From positions 40,547 to 104,546 of the forward strand of contig URUD01000004.1 in assembly GCA_900550935.1 (NCBI GenBank): a stretch of DNA of 64,000 bases, written 5' to 3'. Every line of letters begins with the position of its first letter. Position 1 is the stretch's first letter. Positions 44,618 to 52,820 of this stretch are shown here, in pieces. The DNA is from an uncultured Roseburia sp. (GTDB lineage Bacteria; Bacillota; Clostridia; Lachnospirales; Lachnospiraceae). The notes beneath the pieces were generated by a model. The model was not told the DNA's origin. It saw nothing but the letters and a program-made list of their open reading frames with translations, and ran no database searches. The position numbers and the translations under genes are program-made.

Positions 44618-44691
44618 CATTTTCCTGAAAAATAAATCTCATCATGATTTCGAGGAAAATCATGATGAGATTTATTTTCTTCAGGAAAATG
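44618..44691. terminator. Near-perfect 74-base inverted repeat between convergent genes
   Basis: The arms begin CATTTTCCTGAA and end TTCAGGAAAATG and pair through AAATCTCATCATGATTT around a loop of about 5 bases, with one small asymmetry. The stem is over 30 bp. It lies between the plus-strand TSCPD gene and the minus-strand dpaB, where a bidirectional terminator is expected, but it is much longer than the others in the window and has no clean U run at its end on either strand. Confidence 0.7.
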
Positions 44692-44737
44692 ATGAAAATA
44701 AGTTTCTCAGAGTCAAAATGGTACGCGGCAAGATCAT

Positions 44738-45325
44738 TTATACCGGATTCTGCAGAACCGGCTGGATCTGTTTTCTCTCCAGTGCATATTCTATGGTATC
44801 CGGTAAAAGTTCCATCTTTGCGACCAGTGAATTCGGTTTGCTCTTGTGGTTATCCTGCCCAAACGGGACAAAATAGATCTGTTTCATATTCATCAGCATG
44901 CCAATGTTCTTAAAATTTGCTCCGAGTGCATCATTGGTGGAGATCGCTATGACGAGCGGTTTTCCGTTCCGCATATGTGCTTTGGCCGCCATCAGAACCG
45001 GCGTGTCTGTAATGCCATTGCACAGCTTTGCCGCCGTATTTCCGGTACAGGGTGCGATGACCATGATATCGAGGAAGTTATTTGGTCCGATCGGCTCCGC
45101 TGCCGGTATCGTCCTGATGCCTTCATTTCCGGTAATCTCACAGATCCCCTCCACATACTCTTTCGCACTGCCAAATCTGGTATCACATTTCTGTGCCTGG
45201 AATGAAAAGACCGGTATCACATTTGCCCCCATGTCACAGAGATGTTCTACTTCTTTTCTCGCCTTTGCAAAGGTACAAAAAGAACCGGTAATTCCAAATC
45301 CTATATTATATTTCGAAAAATCCAT
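44738..45325 (-). CDS. spoVFB: Dipicolinate synthase subunit B
   Basis: 195 residues, flavoprotein-like fold. NIGFGITGSFC opens the protein and APCTGNTAAKL is the conserved middle motif. With subunit A it oxidises dihydrodipicolinate to dipicolinic acid, which protects the spore core. GGAGG precedes the ATG at 45325, which overlaps the subunit A stop by one base (TAATG), a standard coupled pair. A longer reading from 45478 would run inside subunit A and is rejected. Confidence 0.93.
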   Translation of the reverse strand: MDFSKYNIGFGITGSFCTFAKARKEVEHLCDMGANVIPVFSFQAQKCDTRFGSAKEYVEGICEITGNEGIRTIPAAEPIGPNNFLDIMVIAPCTGNTAAKLCNGITDTPVLMAAKAHMRNGKPLVIAISTNDALGANFKNIGMLMNMKQIYFVPFGQDNHKSKPNSLVAKMELLPDTIEYALERKQIQPVLQNPV

Positions 45326-46191
45326 TATGCCCTCCTCTCCCGATTTTCCGTTTCGGAAGCCACATTTCTGATAAAACGTTCCAGTGACCGCTCTAAAATA
45401 TATGCACTCTCTTTCGGTGCATATTTTCCGGGAATCCCAAGTACATGATCCGCACGGATGCCAAACTCTTTTGCACATTCAAAATCGATCCCGCCTTCCC
45501 CGGATGCGATATCCACAATGTACGCATCTCTCGGGAGTTCCCTTATGATGGTGTGTGTCACGACCGGTGCTGGAACCGTGTTGACCAGCATTGCCGCACC
45601 CATCGCTTCCTCCGGTCCAAAAGCAAAATCAGCCGCATAAAAACCGTCCTGTTTTGCCAGTTTGCGCACATCCCTGCGCCTTGCCAGTACAGTCACCCGC
45701 GCGCCCAATGCCTTGAGCCTCTTTGCGATCGCCTTTCCGCAGAAGCCGTATCCGGTCACGATGATCTTTGCCTCTTCTATATTATATGGACTGTTATTGA
45801 CCAGCTCTGCGATCGTTCCCTCTGCGGTAGCCACTGCATTTTCCTCGGTCACGACCGCATCCTCCATAAAATCAAGGCAACGGATATCCCTTCCAGTCAG
45901 AAGTTCCCTCTGTGCCTTTGAAAAACAGCCTCCGGCAACTGCAGTCTCCTTTAACAGGTTTTTGTTTAAAATGTCATTTAATCTATTTGTTTCCGGCACC
46001 TTCGATACCGGTATCGGTAATACTAAAAAATCAGCTTCGGTAAGAAAATCCTTTAATTTCTCTAACTGCTCTTTTGCAGTCTCTTTATTTCTGATATCCA
46101 GGCAGCGCACATTGTGTCCCTTTTTAGTCAGTATCTCTGCCAGGTACACCTGACGCATATCACTAATCAGAAGAATGGTCTGTTTGTTCAT
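45325..46191 (-). CDS. spoVFA: Dipicolinate synthase subunit A
   Basis: 288 residues. An N-terminal catalytic part precedes the Rossmann motif VTGYGFCGKAIAK at about residues 150-162. It is made in the mother cell late in sporulation. The ATG at 46191 follows TGGGGAT; seven further upstream residues lack a site. A sequence with the sigma-K pattern lies at 46241-46268. In B. subtilis spoVFAB is SigK-dependent and lies in an operon with an aspartokinase gene; here aspartokinase lies 600 bases upstream on the same strand. Confidence 0.93.
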   Translation of the reverse strand: MNKQTILLISDMRQVYLAEILTKKGHNVRCLDIRNKETAKEQLEKLKDFLTEADFLVLPIPVSKVPETNRLNDILNKNLLKETAVAGGCFSKAQRELLTGRDIRCLDFMEDAVVTEENAVATAEGTIAELVNNSPYNIEEAKIIVTGYGFCGKAIAKRLKALGARVTVLARRRDVRKLAKQDGFYAADFAFGPEEAMGAAMLVNTVPAPVVTHTIIRELPRDAYIVDIASGEGGIDFECAKEFGIRADHVLGIPGKYAPKESAYILERSLERFIRNVASETENRERRA

Positions 46192-46240
46192 ATGATCCCC
46201 ATTTCTACGCATCTACCTGCGTATAACGCTCCCTTCTCTT

Positions 46241-46268
46241 TATTATATGGAAGGAACCTCTTCTTGGT
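46241..46268 (-). promoter_or_regulatory. Candidate sigma-K promoter of spoVFAB
   Basis: On minus: AC, 17 bases, CATATAATA, which fits the mother-cell SigK pattern AC-N(16-17)-CATANNNTA. It lies 50 bases upstream of spoVFA. The same bases contain TATAAT, so a sigma-A reading is possible, but no good -35 for that was found. Confidence 0.5.
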
Positions 46269-46386
46269 GTAAACGGAATACTATTTTACCTGTTTTTTAC
46301 ATTGTATATATTTTCTGAATATTATATTATTTTTATGTAATTATAAATCTTCTTTCAAAATATTTAAAAATATTTTTAATTTATGC

Positions 46387-46415
46387 TTGACTTTTTTCAT
46401 TTTATCAGATACAAT
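46387..46415 (+). promoter_or_regulatory. Strong sigma-A promoter of the intergenic RNA
   Basis: TTGACT, 17 bases, TACAAT on plus: five of six matches in each hexamer with ideal spacing. It is preceded by about 100 bases of A/T tracts that could serve as an UP element. No ORF of useful length follows it. Confidence 0.75.
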
Positions 46416-46421
46416 AAACTT

Positions 46422-46785
46422 AACAAAAACAAAGGAGAACAAAATAAAAAGAAAGGGTGAGTCCACCAGAAACGTAACTTTAACTCAAAAAAATTTAAAG
46501 AAAGTGAGGTACAGTCCACCAAAAACTTAATCGCATTCGTTTTTGATCAGAGAAGAAGGGCATGACATTCCCAAGACGGGAGATATGAATTAGTATCAGA
46601 ACCTAACATTCAGATATGATACAGTTCCAGTTGTCACAGAAGCAGATATTCTAATTTGAGAAAAGACGAAGAAGTCCAATTTAGAACAGAAGTTCCAAAA
46701 CAAAAGAAACGAGGTATAGTCCCATGGACGAAATAGTTTAAAAGGCGACATCGAATGAAACTCATACGATGTCGCCTTTGTTTTG
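46422..46785 (+). ncRNA. Candidate regulatory RNA with repeated AGUCC motifs
   Basis: About 365 bases between a near-consensus promoter and a strong terminator, with only tiny ORFs. The transcript is A/G-rich and carries AGUCC or AGUUCC at 46460, 46513, 46623, 46673, 46691 and 46718, plus AUUCCC at 46567. Two copies share the longer pattern AAAGAAA-N(1-2)-GAGGTAYAGTCC (about 46500 and 46705), and two share AGTCCACCA. Most motifs lie in weakly structured sequence; GTCC-CAT-GGAC near the end can form a small hairpin. UCC-rich loops that pair with Shine-Dalgarno sites are known in Firmicute sRNAs, so a similar function is plausible. No known RNA family was recognised. Confidence 0.55.
46741..46785 (+). 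terminator. Terminator of the intergenic RNA, facing aspartokinase
   Basis: A perfect 13-bp stem AAAGGCGACATCG/CGATGTCGCCTTT with a 13-base loop, then GTTTTGTTCTT on plus. On minus it is followed by TTAAA, so it may also serve aspartokinase, whose stop is 13 bases away. Confidence 0.9.
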
Positions 46786-46792
46786 TTCTTCT

Positions 46793-48112
46793 TTATAACT
46801 GTGTCATCACAAAAATATCATAGATCGCGCGGATCGCATTCTCAAAGTCTGCGTTGCTGACACCGATGATGATGTTCAGCTCGGAAGATCCCTGGTCGAT
46901 CATTTTGACATTGATATTGGCATGTGCCAGTGCGGAGAAGATCCTTCCTGCTGTTCCGCGGGTAGATTTCATTCCACGTCCAACGACTGCGATCAGTGCC
47001 AGATCTCCCTCTAACTCGATGCTGTCCGGATGTGCCAGACGATGGATAGCAGAAATAACGGACTGCTCTTTTCCTTCGAACTCCGGCTGATGCACAAAAA
47101 TTGTCATCGTATCGATACCGGATGGCATATGCTCAAAAGAAATTCCATTCTCTTCGAATGCAGAAAGTACTTTTCTTCCAAATCCGACTTCGGAGTTCAT
47201 CATATCCTTATCAATGTTGACGGATACAAATCCTTTCTTTCCCGCGATGCCGGTAATTGTGTATTTAGACTGATGACAGGTACTCTCTACGATCCAGGTT
47301 CCCTCATCCTCCGGTGCATTCGTATTTTTGATGTTGATCGGAATACCGGCTTTTCTTACCGGGAATACAGCATCTTCATGCAATACGCTTGCTCCCATGT
47401 AGGAAAGCTCTCTTAGCTCGCGGTAGGTAATGGTCTTGATGGCTGCCGGTTTGTCAATGATGCGTGGATCTGCTACGAGGAAACCGGAAACGTCGGTCCA
47501 GTTCTCATATACGCTTGCCCGTACTGCCTTGGCAACGATTGAACCGGTTACATCTGAACCACCTCTTGAGAAGGTCTTGACTCTTCCGTCTGCACCCATT
47601 CCGTAAAATCCCGGAACAACAGCTCTCTCTAATTTTGCAAGACGCTTTCCCAGTACCTTATCGGTTTTTTCTGCATCAAGGTTGCCCTCTTCATCAAAGA
47701 AGATCACCTCGGCTGCATCTACGAACTCATATCCGAGATAGTTTGCCATGATGATACCGTTTAAATATTCTCCACGGGAAGCGGCATAATCCACGCCTGC
47801 TTTATTTTTGAAATTCTCTGTGATCTTTTTAAATTCTTCCTCTAAGGATAATTTCAGATGTAATCCGTTGATAATTGTGTCATAACGATCCTTGATCTTC
47901 ATCAATGCAACACGGAAATCCTGATCTGCTTCTACCAGATCATAACATGCATAAAGCATATCAGTTACCTTCGTATCCTTTGCATTCCGTTTTCCAGGTG
48001 CACTCGGTACGACATATCTGCGTTCTTTGTCTGCATTGATTATTTTTCCGACCTTTGCGAACTGCTCTGCGCTTGCCAATGAGCTTCCGCCAAACTTCAC
48101 AACTTTTATCAT
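46793..48112 (-). CDS. lysC: Aspartate kinase
   Basis: 439 residues. VVKFGGSSLA starts the kinase domain, and two ACT regulatory domains follow at about 295-360 and 370-435. It makes aspartyl phosphate for lysine, methionine, threonine, diaminopimelate and, in spores, dipicolinate. The ATG at 48112 follows TTGGAGG. The leader after the promoter at 48173 is only about 50 bases, too short for a lysine riboswitch, so control is probably by ACT-domain feedback. The nearby spoVFAB genes make a metabolic link to spore dipicolinate likely. Confidence 0.94.
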   Translation of the reverse strand: MIKVVKFGGSSLASAEQFAKVGKIINADKERRYVVPSAPGKRNAKDTKVTDMLYACYDLVEADQDFRVALMKIKDRYDTIINGLHLKLSLEEEFKKITENFKNKAGVDYAASRGEYLNGIIMANYLGYEFVDAAEVIFFDEEGNLDAEKTDKVLGKRLAKLERAVVPGFYGMGADGRVKTFSRGGSDVTGSIVAKAVRASVYENWTDVSGFLVADPRIIDKPAAIKTITYRELRELSYMGASVLHEDAVFPVRKAGIPINIKNTNAPEDEGTWIVESTCHQSKYTITGIAGKKGFVSVNIDKDMMNSEVGFGRKVLSAFEENGISFEHMPSGIDTMTIFVHQPEFEGKEQSVISAIHRLAHPDSIELEGDLALIAVVGRGMKSTRGTAGRIFSALAHANINVKMIDQGSSELNIIIGVSNADFENAIRAIYDIFVMTQL

Positions 48113-48172
48113 CTCTTCTGCTCCTCCAATTACCTTACTTACATCCATTATTCTACAAGGATTAACGAATAT

Positions 48173-48200
48173 ATCTTATCACAAATGGTTTCTCCGTCAA
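48173..48200 (-). promoter_or_regulatory. Sigma-A promoter of aspartokinase
   Basis: TTGACG, 16 bases, TAAGAT on minus, about 60 bases before the ATG at 48112. Confidence 0.65.
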
Positions 48201-48227
48201 ATCATTTTTTACAAAAAATACGTTTTT

Positions 48228-49031
48228 TTACCTTGCAAGCAATCCCTGGCTGAAAAAATCTGCCATTTTCACTGTCTGATCTACGATATCGCGGAACGTG
48301 TCAATACTCTGTGCATACGCGCCATTGATCTGCTGCTCGATCTCCTCCCTGGTCAGATCCAGATGGTTGAGCAGCATATTTCTGGTATCTCTTCCGGCAA
48401 AAAATGGATTCTGTTCTCCAAGCAGCGTTGCGATCTGATTTGCATTGGAGTACCATTCTTTGACCAGTCCGTCATAGTTTTCCATATTTCCGGTTTTTAA
48501 CGCCTGTATGATCTCTCCGCCAATCTCAATATGCTCGATGAGCAGATTGCGCAGCTGCCTTACCACATTGACCGGAAGACGGGATGCAAAGACATCCACA
48601 ATCTCATCTGCGGTCTCTAAGAGACGTTCCTCTGTCTCCTGCTGATCCTTTCCATCACTTGCCACACTCATCAGATACATCCTGATCCAGTACACATGCG
48701 ACAGCCACGCTAACCTCATCCTCTCCTGCAGCGACTGCATCATTTCCATCGGTTCCTGCGGCATATTCGCACCACCGGCATTGCTGCCACTGTTTCCTGC
48801 ATTGTCTCCACTCATTCCCGGCCGCATTCCGCCTGTCATGCCCTCCTGTGCAGGTGGTTCATACCGCTCACCCGGGCAGACCATCAGCCGCATCCCGATC
48901 TGTAAATTATAGGGATTGACCCCCGGATTGCCCAGGATCAGTTCTGTCACTGTCGTGTCATACTGTCTCGCCAGTTTGTAGAGCGAATCGCCCGCTTTTA
49001 TCGTGTGCACCATTCTATTCTGACAATACAT
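48228..49031 (-). CDS. LysM-domain protein with helical C-terminal domain
   Basis: 267 residues. One LysM repeat at about residues 8-52 (HTIKAGDSLYKLARQYDTTV ... IGMRLMVCPG) should bind peptidoglycan or spore-coat glycans. A Gly/Asn/Met-rich linker is at 60-90. A helical region at 100-265 has no recognised family. There is no signal peptide, as in spore morphogenetic LysM proteins such as SafA, so a spore role is possible (inference). The start at 49031 lacks a strong ribosome site; an internal ATG at residue 7 is no better supported. Confidence 0.75.
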   Translation of the reverse strand: MYCQNRMVHTIKAGDSLYKLARQYDTTVTELILGNPGVNPYNLQIGMRLMVCPGERYEPPAQEGMTGGMRPGMSGDNAGNSGSNAGGANMPQEPMEMMQSLQERMRLAWLSHVYWIRMYLMSVASDGKDQQETEERLLETADEIVDVFASRLPVNVVRQLRNLLIEHIEIGGEIIQALKTGNMENYDGLVKEWYSNANQIATLLGEQNPFFAGRDTRNMLLNHLDLTREEIEQQINGAYAQSIDTFRDIVDQTVKMADFFSQGLLAR

Positions 49032-49079
49032 CGCATACCATCACTTTTATTTTTCATAATCATAGTATGTCGCATTTTC

Positions 49080-49739
49080 TTATTTGTGCCCGGTTCCCAT
49101 CACCTGACCAAACTGGGCAAACCGCTCATAAAACTGTTCGTAAAAATCGTGCTCTGCCTCATATGGCTTTACAAAAAACAGATTGAGCAGCAACAGGTTA
49201 ATTTGTCTTACATCCTCTCCTGCCGTGACCATTTCCTCGATCTGTTTTTTTGCGCCGTGCCAGTCCACAAGGAAACGATGATAGCGTTTCAGTTCCGGTG
49301 TATCCAGCCATTTGCTGACTTTTACTTTCGTCCGGTTGTCTTTTTTGCAGCCATCTTTCTGCAGAAAATAGGAGATCCCGTCTTCCTCATAGATCCTGCC
49401 AAGCGGAAACACCCGGCACAGCCCCGGTCTGTGCGCATGTATGGTGCACCTTCCCTGCTCATTCAAAAAATAGCACTGGCTGTCTGCCTCTCTCATTTTC
49501 AGGTTCGGAACGATCACGCCCGTCTCCACATGAAGTTCCAGCGCTCCGTTTAACAGTTCCTCAAATGTCTGTCCAAGTGCTGTAGTCAGGCGAAAGACAT
49601 CATACGGGTCTAAAAAGATCGTATCTCCCATCTGTTCACAACAGCTGTGACAGCCCGCACAATCACTGCATCCGACACGCGCCATATCCTGTGCACCATA
49701 TGTTTTTCCATCTGAAATTTCATTGATATCCTGTAACAT
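49080..49739 (-). CDS. YkgJ-family cysteine-cluster protein
   Basis: 219 residues. The N-terminal motif CSDCAGCHSCC, further Cys in YFLNEQGRC and GLCRVFP, fit the CxxCxxCC zinc/iron-sulfur-cluster family. The biochemical function of the family is not settled. A C-terminal helical half of about 90 residues follows. It sits 48 bases upstream of the LysM gene and 59 downstream of an esterase gene, with no obvious functional link. Confidence 0.8.
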   Translation of the reverse strand: MLQDINEISDGKTYGAQDMARVGCSDCAGCHSCCEQMGDTIFLDPYDVFRLTTALGQTFEELLNGALELHVETGVIVPNLKMREADSQCYFLNEQGRCTIHAHRPGLCRVFPLGRIYEEDGISYFLQKDGCKKDNRTKVKVSKWLDTPELKRYHRFLVDWHGAKKQIEEMVTAGEDVRQINLLLLNLFFVKPYEAEHDFYEQFYERFAQFGQVMGTGHK

Positions 49740-49798
49740 ATCTGGTTTTCCTCTCCCTGTTTCCTGCCAGTACCGTCCGGGATTCGCCCATGCTGTTA

Positions 49799-50977
49799 TT
49801 ACAGATTTTTGTCAAAAAAGGCAAGCATGTTTTCGCTCCACATTTTCGCGGAGGTATGATAGCCAAGCCCGATCCCGTGATCTCCGGTTGGATAGATCTC
49901 ACACAGATGTTTTACGCCCGCTTTCTCTAATGCCTCATTCAAACGCGCAGTATTGCTTGCCGGCACACAGCCGTCATCTGCATTGGCATACGCATAGGTC
50001 ACCGGATAGTCCGGTGTGATATGCGCCTCCACCGATAATTTTTCACGCAGCCCCGGTTTTTCATTGGTGTTATAACGGTAGCTCCCCTCGTGATATTCCC
50101 TGGTAAAGCTGATGACCGGATATAATAATCCAACGGCATCCGGTCTGGCAGAAACGTTTCTATATTGTTCTACCATAGCAGTTTTTTCAAATTTTGCAAG
50201 GTTTTCCAGCACATTTTCCTTTAATTCTTCATGGAGTACCGCCTCACTCGCGCAAAGATGGCCGCCCGCAGATGCTCCCACGACCACGATCCGGTCTGGA
50301 TCAACCTGATATTCCACCGCATGCGCACGCACATACATCACAGCTCTTGCCAGATCCATCTGCGGCAATGGATAGTAATTCGGACGGATCCGATAGCATA
50401 AGATAAATGCCTTGTAACCGCCGTCCCGTTCCATCCGCTGTGCCAGCTGGAGTCCCTCATTATAAAAAGACACCATCTCATAGCCACCGCCCGGGCAAAA
50501 GATCACTGCCGGTTTTTGCCCTTTTGTCTTTCTTTTTTCTTCTGAAATGGCAACTGACTGATACGGCGGGATGGATGCACTGTCAGCGGTATGTGCAAAA
50601 GCCTCATTGTCCACAGCCGGATCTCCGGTAAACAGCCAGACACCTTCCTCCGTATTTAAGTTTGCATCCGGGAGTCCGTTTTTCCAGTGCGGCAACGCCT
50701 CCTTCGTGGCTTCCTCTGTTGCGCTCCACAATGGGATGTATTTGAATTTCCCGGTTTTTGCATTTTCCAGGATCAGGTTTGCACACTCTAAAAACGCATC
50801 CACTAAAAATGGAGCTCCCCACTCCATCGTATCTTCCTTCGCGATCTGCGCCATCGTGTGATCCCTGTGTTCCTCCCTCACACGCGCCATAAAACAGCCC
50901 GGGAACAGATTTCCGATTGTCCTTCCGACCGGCTCTGTATTTAAAATCTCATTCATCGTATTATTCTCAGTAAACAT
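49799..50977 (-). CDS. Alpha/beta-hydrolase fold esterase
   Basis: 392 residues. The oxyanion region VIFCPGGGYE is near 165, the nucleophile Ser is in GASAGG, and the Asp and His of the triad are in ANADDGCVP and GDHGIG. It resembles the carbohydrate-esterase-like BD-FAE group that removes acetyl or similar groups from glycans. An N-terminal extension of about 140 residues is unusual and carries no clear domain. AGAGGAG precedes the ATG. There is no signal peptide, so it acts inside the cell. Confidence 0.8.
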   Translation of the reverse strand: MFTENNTMNEILNTEPVGRTIGNLFPGCFMARVREEHRDHTMAQIAKEDTMEWGAPFLVDAFLECANLILENAKTGKFKYIPLWSATEEATKEALPHWKNGLPDANLNTEEGVWLFTGDPAVDNEAFAHTADSASIPPYQSVAISEEKRKTKGQKPAVIFCPGGGYEMVSFYNEGLQLAQRMERDGGYKAFILCYRIRPNYYPLPQMDLARAVMYVRAHAVEYQVDPDRIVVVGASAGGHLCASEAVLHEELKENVLENLAKFEKTAMVEQYRNVSARPDAVGLLYPVISFTREYHEGSYRYNTNEKPGLREKLSVEAHITPDYPVTYAYANADDGCVPASNTARLNEALEKAGVKHLCEIYPTGDHGIGLGYHTSAKMWSENMLAFFDKNL

Positions 50978-50994
50978 ATGGTCACTCCTCTGCT

Positions 50995-51040
50995 ATTCAA
51001 AAAAATCTGATGCTATTTTTAATATACATCAGATTTTTTT
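50995..51040 (-). terminator. Terminator after metQ region
   Basis: A perfect 14-bp stem AAAAAAATCTGATG/CATCAGATTTTTTT with a 14-base AT-rich loop, 76 bases beyond the metQ stop. The promoter for the esterase gene may lie in or near the loop. Confidence 0.85.
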
Positions 51041-51116
51041 AACCGGATACCGGAAAAACTGTATTTATTTTACCTGAGAAATATGCAATTCTCCAGCCGA
51101 AACTATTCTGGTTTTA

Positions 51117-52058
51117 TTAGTCTTCGAATGGGATAACAGCTCCGTCATAGGTATCGTTGATGTACTGTTTGATCTCATCAGATTTTAATACATCTACCAG
51201 AGCTTTGATGCCTGCGTTGTTTTCATTTCCCTCTTTTACAGCGATAACATTTACATAGGTTTTTGCTGCTTCGGAATCAGAAGTCTCATATGCCAGAGAG
51301 TCCTGTGCAACAGAATAACCTGCCTGTAATGCGTAGTTACCGTTTAATACAACGAATGCAACTTCCGGTGCAACTCTTGCTACCTGCTCTGCTGCAAGCT
51401 CTTCGATCTTTACGTTGTGTGGATTTTCAGCAATATCATTTACAGTTGCTTCTAATCCAGCGCCATCTTTTAAAGTAATGATGCCGTTATCCTGTAACAG
51501 TAATAAAGCTCTTGCCTCGTTTGTGGTATCGTTTGGTACTGCGATGGTGTCGCCATCTGCTAACTCAGATAAATCTTTTTTGGTTCCCGGGTAGATACCG
51601 AATGGCTCATAGTGGATACCACCTGCATTTACAAGGTGTGTTCCTTTTTCTTCATTAAAGTTCTCTAAGTATGGGATGTGCTGGAAGTAGTTTGCATCAA
51701 ACTCGCCACTCTCTACTACCTCATTTGGAAGCACATAGTCATCAAAAACGGTGATCTTTAAATCCCATCCCTGATCTGCAAGGATCTTCTTTGCTTCCTC
51801 TAAGATCTCTGCATGTGGTGTTGCAGAAGCTGCTACGGTGATCGTACCACCCTCTCCGGTCTGTGTATCAGCTACAATTGGCTCTTCTGTACTTTCTACA
51901 GTGGCACTGTTATCTGCAGCACTGCTTTCTGCTGTTGTTGTGTTGCTGTCAGAAGTGGTGCTGTTGTCTGCTGCGCTGCTGTTGCTGCTTCCGCAGCCTG
52001 CTAATGTAGATACCGCTAAAACGCCTGCTAAGATTGTTGTAAGTACTCTTTTTTTCAT
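51117..52058 (-). CDS. metQ: Methionine ABC transporter lipoprotein MetQ
   Basis: 313 residues. The signal peptide ends in the lipobox LAGC with the lipid-modified Cys at residue 22. A linker very rich in Ser, Thr, Asn, Ala and Asp covers about 23-65. The NlpA/MetQ domain follows (ATPHAEILEEAK; FDANYFQHIPYLENF). It captures methionine outside the membrane and hands it to MetI. AAGGAGG precedes the ATG at 52058. A hairpin, TTTTGC-TTC-GCAAAA, lies directly upstream of this site. Confidence 0.95.
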   Translation of the reverse strand: MKKRVLTTILAGVLAVSTLAGCGSSNSSAADNSTTSDSNTTTAESSAADNSATVESTEEPIVADTQTGEGGTITVAASATPHAEILEEAKKILADQGWDLKITVFDDYVLPNEVVESGEFDANYFQHIPYLENFNEEKGTHLVNAGGIHYEPFGIYPGTKKDLSELADGDTIAVPNDTTNEARALLLLQDNGIITLKDGAGLEATVNDIAENPHNVKIEELAAEQVARVAPEVAFVVLNGNYALQAGYSVAQDSLAYETSDSEAAKTYVNVIAVKEGNENNAGIKALVDVLKSDEIKQYINDTYDGAVIPFED

Positions 52059-52073
52059 AATATGATCCTCCTT

Positions 52074-52092
52074 GTTTTGCGAAGCAAAATGC
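52074..52092 (-). other. Hairpin in the metI-metQ gap
   Basis: TTTTGC-TTC-GCAAAA on minus, just before the metQ ribosome site in a 102-base gap. It has no U tract. It may protect a processed metQ mRNA so that the lipoprotein is made in excess of the transporter. Confidence 0.4.
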
Positions 52093-52160
52093 GACTGCCT
52101 TTGCAGGAGCAGAGGATTTGCCTCCTTGTTTATACAAATGTTAAAAAACATTGTTCACAT

Positions 52161-52820
52161 TTACTTTCTGCGATCTAAATTGCTCGCTAACTTCATGCCG
52201 ACGGTCTGGAAGATCTGGAATAAGATCACCAGTAAAATGACCGTCACGATCATGATATCGGTCTGCCATCTGGTATAACCATAACGGATGGCGATATCTC
52301 CAAGTCCACCGCCACCGACGGTTCCCGCCATGGCGGAATATCCTAAGATCGTTCCGAGCGAAATTGTTGCTCCTACGATCAGTGAGGTACGCGCCTCCAC
52401 TAACATAACTTTTGTTACAATGGTAAAATTGGATGCTCCCATGGAACGTGCTGCCTCAATGACACCTGTATCCACTTCCTTTAAGGAAGATTCGACCATT
52501 CGTGCAATATACGGTGCTGCCGCTATGACAAGCGGTACAATGGTTGCTGTCGGTCCATAGCTTTTTCCGATCAGAAATCTGGTAAACGGGATCAGCACGA
52601 TCAGTAAGATCAGAAACGGTACGCTTCGGATCAGGTTTGCGATCACATCTAATACCTTATAGATCGCTGCATTCGGATGAATGCCGTCCTTATCTGTCAC
52701 GGTTAAAAGGATTCCCATTGGGAGTCCAATCACATAACCGATCAGTGTTGATGTCAATGTCATATAAAGTGTATCCTTAATGCCCTCTAGCAGCATTAAA
52801 ATGATCTGCTCACTCCACAT
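52161..52820 (-). CDS. metI: Methionine ABC transporter permease MetI
   Basis: 219 residues with five membrane helices. The coupling motif EAARSMGASNFTIVTKVML is near residues 127-145. It forms the channel of the methionine importer with MetN. The start lies inside the end of metN (11-base overlap) and is preceded by GAGGAGG. The family also handles D-methionine and sulfoxide. Confidence 0.95.
   Translation of the reverse strand: MWSEQIILMLLEGIKDTLYMTLTSTLIGYVIGLPMGILLTVTDKDGIHPNAAIYKVLDVIANLIRSVPFLILLIVLIPFTRFLIGKSYGPTATIVPLVIAAAPYIARMVESSLKEVDTGVIEAARSMGASNFTIVTKVMLVEARTSLIVGATISLGTILGYSAMAGTVGGGGLGDIAIRYGYTRWQTDIMIVTVILLVILFQIFQTVGMKLASNLDRRK

Noticed and set aside
44740..45371. Plus-strand open frames across the spoVF genes
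   Set aside because: They are antisense to spoVFB and spoVFA, which carry family motifs and ribosome sites.
48113..48200. Lysine riboswitch before aspartokinase
   Set aside because: The leader is only about 50 bases and lacks the L-box folds.
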